20,487 nt of DNA from a virus, in the IMG/VR virus record IMGVR_UViG_3300045135_000138, positions 1 to 20,487 of that record. The stretch is one strand, 5' to 3'. A program made the translations under genes and the position numbers. Within the stretch, counting starts at the first letter, position 1. Each line of letters starts with the position of its first letter. Below the pieces are notes generated by a model. It searched no databases. It saw only the letters and a program-made list of their open reading frames with translations, and was not told where the DNA came from. Positions 14,565-20,487 of this stretch are shown piece by piece.

Positions 14565-15002
14565 ATGAGAATTGATGAAATTGTAGCGCAGTGGGATACC
14601 GACTCTAAGATAGATGAAACTGAGCTTGGCGGAGAAGCCGCTAAGATACCTAAGCTTCATAACAAGTATCTTAAGTTCTTTATGGGCGAGCGTGTATCCC
14701 TCTTCAAACTAAAAGCCGAAAAGAACAAAACTAAGAAAGTATTGATCGAGTATTACCTTGGAGAGCTTGATAGAGAAGAGCTTCAGGAACTTGGTCGTGA
14801 TCAGTTCTATAAGAAACTACTAAAGAACGAAGTAGAAACCTACCTTGAGTCTGACGACCTATATATTGAAATCAATCTTAAAGTGGCCATGCAGCAAGAG
14901 AAGGTTGATTACCTTGATGCTATAATCCGCAGCCTTAATAATAGAAACTTCCAAATCAAATCAGCTCTTGATTGGCTGAAGTTTACGCAAGGCTCTATGT
15001 AA
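14565..15002 (+). CDS. uvsY: Recombination mediator UvsY
   Basis: A 145-residue protein matching T4 UvsY (137 aa), which loads the UvsX recombinase onto gp32-coated single-stranded DNA during recombination-dependent replication and repair. Its opening IDEIVAQWDTDSKIDETEL and the following KIPKLHNKYLKFF are typical of the family; the rest is helical and Lys/Glu rich, with no nucleotide-binding motif, as expected. AGGA (14551-14554) is the ribosome binding site. Transcribed from the sigma70-type promoter at 14506 and followed 12 bases later by uvsW. Confidence 0.93.
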   Translation: MRIDEIVAQWDTDSKIDETELGGEAAKIPKLHNKYLKFFMGERVSLFKLKAEKNKTKKVLIEYYLGELDREELQELGRDQFYKKLLKNEVETYLESDDLYIEINLKVAMQQEKVDYLDAIIRSLNNRNFQIKSALDWLKFTQGSM

Positions 15003-15014
15003 TTGGAATATTGA

Positions 15015-16514
15015 ATGTCTGATGTATTAGAAGTATATAAGAAGGATGAGGTCTATCTAAAGATAGATTGTGATAGAGGCACTGCTATGGAGTTGTCTCA
15101 ATACTTCACCTTTGAAGTTCCCGGAGCTAAGTTTATTCCTAGCGTTCGCAACAAGCTCTGGGACGGTAAGATCAGACTGTTCAATGTAAACACTCGCCAA
15201 ATCTACGTAGGATTGATTCAGCATATTATACGCTTCTGTAAAGAGCGTGATTATGAAATCAATATTCACGATGGTATACTAGACACTCAAGACGTACCTA
15301 TAAATAAACTTGAGAAGTTCTTAGAAGAAAAGGACTACAAACCTCGTGATTATCAAACTAGAGCTATCGCTCACGCTATACGAAATCATAGAGCCTTAAT
15401 TCTCTCGCCTACGGCGAGTGGTAAATCCTTCATAATTTACAGCTTGTTGAAGTACTACCTTCAATCAAAGCAAGCTAAGAAGGCTCTAGTCATCGTTCCT
15501 ACAACCTCGCTAGTGTCTCAAATGAATTCAGACTTTCTATCATATTCAGAGGGACAATTTAATTATACTCACTTAATCATGGCAGGTCAAGGAAAATCTC
15601 ACGAAACAGCAAAAGTTTTTATTAGTACTTGGCAATCTATCTATAAACAGCCGAAATCATACTTCGATCAGTTCGATCTAGTAATAGGCGATGAAGCTCA
15701 CCTCTTTAAAGCAGCCTCTCTTACTAAGATTATGGAGAAGCTTCCTGACTGTAAGTATCGCTTCGGTTTCACAGGTACACTAGACGATACGGTTACAAAC
15801 AAGCTTGTACTTGAAGGGTTGTTTGGTCCAGTAATGAAAGTGATACAAACCAAAGAGCTAATTGACTCAGGACATCTTGCTGACTTCCGTATCAAAGCTC
15901 TTGTACTCAAATACCCGCCTGAGCTATGTAAGGTGATGTGTAAGGCGAAGTATCAGGATGAGATAGCCTTTATTGTAGGGAACGAAAGACGAAACGCCTT
16001 TATAAAGAACCTTACTCTTACTAGAAAAGGTAACACACTTGTGTTGTTTCAAATGGTTGAAAAACACGGTAAAGTATTATATAATATGATAAAAGATGAA
16101 GTTGCTGAAGGGCGGCACGTCTTTTTTGTACACGGAGGAATAGATGCTGATCAACGAGAAGAAGTTCGAAGAATTACTGAAGGAGAGCGGGATGCGATTA
16201 TCATCGCCTCATACGGGACGTTCAGTACAGGGGTCAATATACGTAATCTTCACAATGTTATATTCGCTAGTCCTTCTAAGTCTAGGGTACGCAATCTTCA
16301 GTCTATCGGTCGTGGTCTACGAAAAGGTAACGGCAAAGACAGAGCAACCCTCTACGATATCGCAGACGACTTACACCACAAGTCCTCAGCCAACCACACT
16401 CTTAAACACTTCTCAATCAGAATAAAGATGTACAACGAAGAAGAGTTCGAATACAAAATATACAATATAGAGTTGAAGCATGACAGTACAGATATTGAAG
16501 CTTACAAACGGTGA
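15015..16514 (+). CDS. uvsW: RNA/DNA helicase UvsW
   Basis: A 499-residue superfamily 2 helicase (T4 UvsW, about 500 aa) that unwinds R-loops and branched DNA and helps switch from origin- to recombination-dependent replication. After the small N-terminal domain (to about 105) come RDYQTRAI (111-118, Q motif), Walker A SPTASGKS (131-138), the DEAH box (226-229), FTGTL (252-256), motif V with SYGTFSTGVNI (399-409) and motif VI QSIGRGLRKG (429-438). All are intact. The ribosome binding site is weak (TGGA), suggesting coupling to uvsY. The last 35 bases overlap the next gene. An internal promoter-like site and an out-of-frame ORF lie in its second half. Confidence 0.97.
   Translation: MSDVLEVYKKDEVYLKIDCDRGTAMELSQYFTFEVPGAKFIPSVRNKLWDGKIRLFNVNTRQIYVGLIQHIIRFCKERDYEINIHDGILDTQDVPINKLEKFLEEKDYKPRDYQTRAIAHAIRNHRALILSPTASGKSFIIYSLLKYYLQSKQAKKALVIVPTTSLVSQMNSDFLSYSEGQFNYTHLIMAGQGKSHETAKVFISTWQSIYKQPKSYFDQFDLVIGDEAHLFKAASLTKIMEKLPDCKYRFGFTGTLDDTVTNKLVLEGLFGPVMKVIQTKELIDSGHLADFRIKALVLKYPPELCKVMCKAKYQDEIAFIVGNERRNAFIKNLTLTRKGNTLVLFQMVEKHGKVLYNMIKDEVAEGRHVFFVHGGIDADQREEVRRITEGERDAIIIASYGTFSTGVNIRNLHNVIFASPSKSRVRNLQSIGRGLRKGNGKDRATLYDIADDLHHKSSANHTLKHFSIRIKMYNEEEFEYKIYNIELKHDSTDIEAYKR
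15299..15306 (+). promoter_or_regulatory. Internal TATAAATA within uvsW (possible late promoter)
   Basis: An exact late-promoter octamer inside codons for P-I-N-K of UvsW, 285 bases after its start. It is the only exact copy in the non-structural block. It may be chance or may give late transcripts of the 3' half of uvsW and gene 55. Confidence 0.3.
16057..16085 (+). promoter_or_regulatory. Sigma70-type promoter inside uvsW
   Basis: TTGAAA (16057-16062, five of six) and a perfect TATAAT (16080-16085) with an optimal 17-base spacer. The expected start is near 16092. It precedes the GGAGG-ATG of the nested ORF at 16144 and could also supply the Sm-like gene and gene 55. Confidence 0.55.
16144..16425 (+). 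CDS. Possible nested out-of-frame small membrane protein within uvsW
   Basis: A 93-codon ORF in another frame of uvsW. It has a strong, well-placed ribosome binding site (GGAGG at 16134-16138, five bases before ATG) and lies 58 bases after a sigma70-type promoter. The product would have a charged N-terminal helix (LINEKKFEELLKESG), one long hydrophobic segment (about residues 30-58, YVIFTMLYSLVLLSLGYAIF and on) and a Thr/Ser/Gln-rich tail. The GGAGG arises from the Gly-Gly codons of UvsW, and hydrophobic out-of-frame translations are not rare, so this may be a shadow of the helicase. No homologue is recognised. Confidence 0.25.
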   Translation: MLINEKKFEELLKESGMRLSSPHTGRSVQGSIYVIFTMLYSLVLLSLGYAIFSLSVVVYEKVTAKTEQPSTISQTTYTTSPQPTTLLNTSQSE

Positions 16515-16848
16515 TACGCTACTCACTGATGTTTTAGATTCAGATGAGAAGGTTCTTACAATCGTAAACCCGATAGAACTTATTACTGAAACGAATGGAA
16601 GGAATGCTACAGCTACATTGTTAGCACATCAGTGGTTGCCTTTATTCGAAGAAGAGAATATAATGTACCTTAATCAAGCGCATGTAGTTGGAGTCGCTAA
16701 GGCTACTGAAGATATGCAGGAATACTATGTGAGTGCTATTACTCAGATCCTTCATCCGGAGAAGGCTGAGGAAGAGCGCAAAGAACGTGAATACTACCTT
16801 GACCAAATGCTAAAGGTTATGGCTAACAACAATATGGAATATCATTAA
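16480..16848 (+). CDS. Small Sm-like (LSm-type) protein, uncharacterised
   Basis: A 122-residue protein. Residues 3-75 show the pattern of a small Sm-like beta barrel: QILKLTNGDTLLTDVLDSDE, then VLTIVNPIELI, a polar turn, HQWLPL and VVGVAKAT. A charged helix EEERKEREYYLDQML follows. Proteins with this opening lie beside gene 55 in several marine T4-like phages, to my recollection, without assigned function. It overlaps the end of uvsW by 35 bases and the start of gene 55 by one base, so it is cotranslated with both. An RNA-binding or polymerase-related role is possible from fold type and company only. Confidence 0.7.
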   Translation: MTVQILKLTNGDTLLTDVLDSDEKVLTIVNPIELITETNGRNATATLLAHQWLPLFEEENIMYLNQAHVVGVAKATEDMQEYYVSAITQILHPEKAEEERKEREYYLDQMLKVMANNNMEYH

Positions 16849-17396
16849 TGGAAAAGCGTAATAAGAAAAAGAACCCGCATTATGTGAATAATAAGGACTT
16901 CTTAGAGGCAATGGTTAATTTTCGTGAAGACGTTCTACGCTGCGAAGAAGAAGGGTTGGCTCGCCCTATCGTTCCTATCTATATCGCTGACTGTATTATG
17001 AAGATTGCTACGCACCTATCGTACAAACCAAACTTCGTAAACTACAGCTTCCGTGATGAGATGATATGCGATGGTATAGAAAACTGCCTACAGTATATTG
17101 ATAACTTCAACCCTGAGAAGTCTAACAACCCATTCGCTTACTTCACTCAGATTGTATACTATGCGTTCCTGCGTCGTATTCAGAAAGAGAAGAAGCACCT
17201 GTATACCAAGTATAAAGCCTCTGAGAATGCTAATATCTTTGGCGAGACGGCTGACGTACAGGATCACGACTCTGGCGTAGACTTCAACGACGAGATTAAG
17301 TACAACGAATGGTCTCAGGAATACATGTCCGACTTCATTCGTAACTTTGAAGAGACTAAGCGCAATAAGAAGAAGCGTAAAGTAGTTGTTGACTAA
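16848..17396 (+). CDS. 55: Late-transcription sigma factor gp55
   Basis: A 182-residue sigma70-family factor (T4 gp55, 185 aa) that directs host RNA polymerase to TATAAATA late promoters, many of which occur upstream in this window. The family opening HYVNNKDFLEAMVNFREDV and the region-2-like core YSFRDEMICDGIENCLQYID then NNPFAYFTQIVYYAFLRRIQ are clear; there is no sigma4 domain, as in T4. In T4 the C-terminus ends in a hydrophobic/acidic sliding-clamp-binding epitope (SLDFLYE type). Here the end is basic (TKRNKKKRKVVVD), and only SDFIRNFEE about 20 residues earlier is faintly similar. The start overlaps the previous stop (TAATG). Confidence 0.94.
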   Translation: MEKRNKKKNPHYVNNKDFLEAMVNFREDVLRCEEEGLARPIVPIYIADCIMKIATHLSYKPNFVNYSFRDEMICDGIENCLQYIDNFNPEKSNNPFAYFTQIVYYAFLRRIQKEKKHLYTKYKASENANIFGETADVQDHDSGVDFNDEIKYNEWSQEYMSDFIRNFEETKRNKKKRKVVVD

Positions 17397-17417
17397 CGGT
17401 TTGAATTCAGGTATAAT
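17389..17417 (+). promoter_or_regulatory. Sigma70-type promoter for genes 47-46
   Basis: TTGACT (17389-17394, five of six) and a perfect TATAAT (17412-17417) separated by 17 bases, overlapping the end of gene 55. Predicted start near 17424, 24 bases before ATG 17448. The -10 is preceded by GG and followed by A, as at the uvsY promoter (GGTATAATA in both). Confidence 0.8.
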
Positions 17418-17447
17418 AGCCTAACTATAAGATGAAAGAGTAACTTC

Positions 17448-18509
17448 ATGCGATTAGCTTTAATCACAGATACCCACTTTGGCGCACGTAACGATAACCC
17501 AGCGTTCTTAGATTACTTTGAACGCTTCTACGATAAGACCTTCTTTCCTAAACTAAAGGCTGAAGGGATTGATACTATCGTACACTTGGGCGATATTGTA
17601 GACCGTAGGAAATACATCTCTTATGTTACGCTGCGTCGTATGAAAGATATGTTTATCGATAAGTGTTCTGAGAACGGTATCGATCTTCATGTTATTATCG
17701 GTAACCACGATGTTCCATATAAGAACACCAACGACATCAACTCTATGGTTGAGCTCTTCCGTGATAGTAATGTAAACTATTACTCAGAGCCTAAGACTGT
17801 AGACTTCGGTGGTACACCTATTCTGTTTATGCCTTGGATCAACCGTCAGAACTATGACGAAGCGATTAAAGCGATGGATGAAACTCCTGCGCAGATTATG
17901 ATGGCTCACCTTGAAGTTGCTGGCGCTTTCATGGACAGAGGGAACGTAAACGAACACGGCATGGAAGTAAACATGTTCCGCAAGTTCGATCAAGTATTCT
18001 CTGGACACTTTCACCATAAGAATCTAATTGGTAACGTTCAGTATCTTGGTTGCCCTTATGAGCTAACTTGGATTGACTACCAAGATCCTAAAGGGTTTCA
18101 TATCTTCGATACCGAAAGCCGAGAGCTAGAGTTCATTCGTAATCCTTATTCGATGTTTCATAAAGTATTCTATACTGATGCTGGTAAGACGGTTGAAGAA
18201 ATTACAGACTTCGATGCTAGCTTCTATGAGAACACCTTCGTTAAAGTTATCAAGTCAACTTGCGAGAATCCTTACTGGTTTGACCTCTTTATGGATAAGA
18301 TCTACAAATCGAATCCTATACATATACAGGTCGTTGATGATAATCTAAATCTAAACCTTGAGTCTGAAGAAGAGATAGTAAACGAAGCTGAGGATACTAT
18401 TACAATCATGTCTAAGTACGTACAAGGGATGCCTGACTACGTACCAAAAGAAAGACTTGACTCATTGATGAGATCATTATATAATGAAGCAATAAATCTA
18501 GGAATCTAA
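17448..18509 (+). CDS. 47: Recombination endonuclease subunit gp47 (Mre11/SbcD-like)
   Basis: A 353-residue calcineurin-like phosphoesterase (T4 gp47, 339 aa), the nuclease subunit of the gp46/gp47 complex that resects DNA ends for recombination. Metal-binding motifs are LITDTHFG (Asp8, His10), HLGDIVDRR (Asp49), IIGNHDVP (Asn86, His87), MMAHLE (His154) and SGHFHHKN (His187, His189), all intact. The C-terminal part (about 220-353) corresponds to the capping and ATPase-contact region. Driven by the sigma70-type promoter at 17389. Gene 46 begins four bases after its stop, so the two subunits are coupled. Confidence 0.96.
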   Translation: MRLALITDTHFGARNDNPAFLDYFERFYDKTFFPKLKAEGIDTIVHLGDIVDRRKYISYVTLRRMKDMFIDKCSENGIDLHVIIGNHDVPYKNTNDINSMVELFRDSNVNYYSEPKTVDFGGTPILFMPWINRQNYDEAIKAMDETPAQIMMAHLEVAGAFMDRGNVNEHGMEVNMFRKFDQVFSGHFHHKNLIGNVQYLGCPYELTWIDYQDPKGFHIFDTESRELEFIRNPYSMFHKVFYTDAGKTVEEITDFDASFYENTFVKVIKSTCENPYWFDLFMDKIYKSNPIHIQVVDDNLNLNLESEEEIVNEAEDTITIMSKYVQGMPDYVPKERLDSLMRSLYNEAINLGI

Positions 18510-18512
18510 GCT

Positions 18513-20231
18513 TTGATCTACTTTCGTGATATTAAATGGAAGAACTTTCTATCGACTGGTAACGTGTTTACTGAAGTACAACTAGATCGTTCTCCTTCTA
18601 CTGTTATTATTGGAGAGAATGGTGCGGGTAAATCTACTATTCTAGATGCTATCTGCTTCGTTCTATTCAATAAACCTTTCCGGAACATTAAGAAGCCTCA
18701 ACTACTTAACTCCGTAAACTCAAGAGACCTCTCTGTAGAGATCAACTTCAAGGTCGGCTCTAACGAATATCATATTGTTCGTGGTATGAAGCCGACTGTA
18801 TTTGAAATCTATAAGAACGGGTCTCTTCTCGATCAACCAGGAGCGGCTAAAGACTACCAAAAGATCCTTGAAGATACCATTCTGAAGCTGAACTACAAGT
18901 CGTTCACTCAGGTTGTTATTCTAGGTTCGGCAACCTTTACTCCGTTCATGCAGCTCAGTGCTAACGATAGACGTGATGTTATTGAAGACCTACTTGATAT
19001 TCAGATCTTCAGTAATATGAATATGCTACTCAAAGACCGTATCGCTAAGAACAAGTCTGACCGTCTAGATACCGAGAATAAGATAGACCTTCTTGAAGAA
19101 AAGATCAACGTACAGAAGGACTATATTAAGAAGCTCGAAGAGCAGACTGAGAAGCAACGAAAAGAGCTCGAAGAAGAAATCAATGAGTGGAGTTTTCAGA
19201 TCTCTAGCTCTACTGAAAAGATGGGCTCTATTACTTCTACTATAGAAGAACTAAAGGCTAGCATTACTGACTCAAATAAGGTAAATGCGAAGTCTAATAA
19301 AGTGTCTGAACTGCTAATGCGCCTCAACGATAAGGTAGCATCAGCTGAGAAGCGATTGCGTTTCTATCAGTCTAATAATCATTGCCCTACTTGTGAACAG
19401 GTAATCGAAGCTCATGCTAAAGCAGAAGCATTAGAAAAGAACCAAGCAACGGTAGGTGAAACAACTGATGCTATCGAACAGCTGAAAGTTGAACAAGACA
19501 AGCTAAATGCCTCTCTTGATCGTATAAGTAAGGTTCAGTCTAAGATTAATACTCTACAGACCGAATGGAATGAACTACAAGTTGGTGTACGAAACTACCA
19601 ATCGAATATTCAACGTTGTAATACGAAGATAAGCTCTCTTCAAGAAGTTCATCTAGACGAAAGCGACGAAAGTCCTGTAGAAAAGATCAAGAACTTCAAG
19701 CAGGAGCTGAAGGTTAATACTGAGTTCGCTGAAGATCTAAGCCACGAAGCTGACGTCTTTAAGCATGCGCAGGTTATGCTAAAGGATGGCGGTATTAAGA
19801 CTAAGATCATTCGTCAGTATGTACCTGTAATCAACAAGCTGGTTAACAAGTACCTAGCAGTGATGGACTTCTTTGTAAACTTCGAACTAGATGAAGAGTT
19901 TAACGAAGTAATTAAGTCTCGACATCGTGATGACTTCTCTTATGCCTCGTTCTCTGAAGGCGAGAAAGCTCGTATCGACATCGCTCTTATGCTTACTTGG
20001 CGAGCGGTAGCTAAGTTGAAGAACTCAGTTAACACTAACCTTCTGATTCTAGACGAAGTGTTTGACTCGTCTATGGATGCTAATGGTGTAGAAATACTGA
20101 TGAATCTATTCAACGAACTACACGATACTAACATCTTCGTTATCTCTCATAAGGGCGATATGATGGTCGATAAGTTCCGCAGTCTAATTAAGTTTGAAAA
20201 AGTAAAATCATTCTCTAGGATCGCAGCATGA
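18513..20231 (+). CDS. 46: Recombination ATPase subunit gp46 (Rad50/SbcC-like), TTG start
   Basis: A 572-residue SMC-like ATPase (T4 gp46, 560 aa), partner of gp47. Walker A GENGAGKST spans residues 34-42. Two coiled-coil arms (about 175-290 and 310-410) flank a zinc hook CPTC (Cys291, Cys294). The signature FSEGEKARIDIALML (from 480) and Walker B LLILDEVFD (Asp514/Glu515) complete the second ATPase half. The start must be TTG 18513: an in-frame stop lies two codons upstream, the next ATG is about residue 92 (past Walker A), and AGGA (18500-18503) in the end of gene 47 is well spaced. Its TGA overlaps the next ATG (ATGA). Confidence 0.96.
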   Translation: MIYFRDIKWKNFLSTGNVFTEVQLDRSPSTVIIGENGAGKSTILDAICFVLFNKPFRNIKKPQLLNSVNSRDLSVEINFKVGSNEYHIVRGMKPTVFEIYKNGSLLDQPGAAKDYQKILEDTILKLNYKSFTQVVILGSATFTPFMQLSANDRRDVIEDLLDIQIFSNMNMLLKDRIAKNKSDRLDTENKIDLLEEKINVQKDYIKKLEEQTEKQRKELEEEINEWSFQISSSTEKMGSITSTIEELKASITDSNKVNAKSNKVSELLMRLNDKVASAEKRLRFYQSNNHCPTCEQVIEAHAKAEALEKNQATVGETTDAIEQLKVEQDKLNASLDRISKVQSKINTLQTEWNELQVGVRNYQSNIQRCNTKISSLQEVHLDESDESPVEKIKNFKQELKVNTEFAEDLSHEADVFKHAQVMLKDGGIKTKIIRQYVPVINKLVNKYLAVMDFFVNFELDEEFNEVIKSRHRDDFSYASFSEGEKARIDIALMLTWRAVAKLKNSVNTNLLILDEVFDSSMDANGVEILMNLFNELHDTNIFVISHKGDMMVDKFRSLIKFEKVKSFSRIAA

Positions 20232-20487
20232 TATATAAACTACTAGATGAAAACAACCCTTCACTAAGAAAGCCAGCAGAACGGTTTGACTTCGCTAATC
20301 CGCCAGTTGACCCAGTAGAGTTGTTTGAAAATCTAAAAGAGACAATGATCGCCAATCACGGTTATAGTCTATCGGCTAGTCAGGTTGGAATACCTTATCA
20401 AGTTTTTGTGATGGGTGACTTCAATAACCCTGACTCTATCTTCTCGGTATTCAACCCTCGTGTTATCGAAGAGGGGAAAGATGTACT
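20228..20487 (+). CDS. pdf: Peptide deformylase, N-terminal part (cut by window end)
   Basis: The frame opens at ATG 20228, overlapping the gene 46 stop by four bases (ATGA), and remains open to the window edge (86 codons seen). The sequence matches peptide deformylases: an N-terminal LRKPAERFDF segment, a helix with LFENLKETMIANHGYSL, and motif 1 GYSLSASQVGI (residues 45-55), where bacterial enzymes have GxGLAAxQVG; the key Gln52 is present. Then YQVFVM and FSVFNPRVIE follow the family's strand order. The metal-binding EGC(L/S) and HExxH motifs lie beyond the edge and cannot be checked. It would remove the formyl group from new proteins; pdf genes are known in marine T4-like phages. Confidence 0.85.
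   Translation, partial: MIYKLLDENNPSLRKPAERFDFANPPVDPVELFENLKETMIANHGYSLSASQVGIPYQVFVMGDFNNPDSIFSVFNPRVIEEGKDV

Noticed and set aside
14555-14566. A second TATAAT next to the uvsY start, and another near 18480 in gene 47
   Set aside because: Neither has a -35-like hexamer at 16-18 bases, and both would start transcription at or after the relevant start codon.
1-20487. tRNA genes, CRISPR arrays, insertion sequences, attachment sites, introns or inteins
   Set aside because: No cloverleaf, regular spaced repeats, transposase or integrase was recognised, and gp17, gp20, gp23, gp46 and UvsW are uninterrupted at their conserved motifs.

Overview
The window is a block of the core genome of a T4-like myovirus (tailed phage with a contractile tail). 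All recognised genes are on the + strand, packed with short gaps or stop/start overlaps, and they follow the T4 structural order: 13-14-15-16-17-18-19-20-67-(68-like)-21-22-23. The replication, recombination and transcription order that follows (uvsY-uvsW-small gene-55-47-46-pdf) is the one I associate with marine T4-like phages (cyanophage, pelagiphage and vibriophage relatives) rather than with T4 itself. The host is probably Gram-negative: there is a candidate spanin with a lipobox, and the -35/-10 promoters look sigma70-like. The host genus cannot be read from this sequence.

Layout. Positions 1-576 hold the 3' end of a probable virion-surface or fibre protein. Positions 564-1362 hold a probable lysis pair: a lipoprotein with a C-terminal membrane segment (unimolecular-spanin-like) and a holin-like membrane protein. 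Positions 1409-5812 hold the neck proteins gp13 and gp14, the tail terminator gp15 and the terminase gp16/gp17. Positions 5875-9964 hold the tail sheath gp18, tail tube gp19 and portal gp20. Positions 10024-13909 hold the prohead assembly set: small core proteins, protease gp21, scaffold gp22 and major capsid protein gp23. Positions 14005-14523 hold a second protein with a gp19-like pattern. Positions 14565-17396 hold the recombination mediator UvsY, the helicase UvsW, an Sm-like small protein and the late sigma factor gp55. From 17448 come the gp47/gp46 nuclease complex and the start of a peptide deformylase gene, cut by the window edge.

Regulation is unusually legible. Phage late promoters (TATAAATA or a near variant) precede almost every structural transcription unit: upstream of the holin-like gene and genes 13, 18, 19, 20, 67, 22 and 23. 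The sigma factor that would read them, gp55, is encoded in the same window. The non-structural block instead carries sigma70-type promoters with 17-bp spacers (before uvsY, inside uvsW, before gene 47). Before genes 13 and 20 the late promoter lies against or inside the loop of an intrinsic terminator. Read-through RNA would carry the hairpin, whereas late-initiated RNA would lack its left arm.

No tRNA, CRISPR array, insertion sequence or attachment site was seen, and no stretch over 300 bases lacks a gene. The most useful leads are the terminator/late-promoter composites, the embedded lysis-gene overlap, a possible nested membrane-protein ORF inside uvsW with its own promoter and ribosome binding site, an inverted repeat over the uvsY promoter, the gp19 paralogue, and small uncharacterised proteins in the prohead and uvsW-55 blocks.
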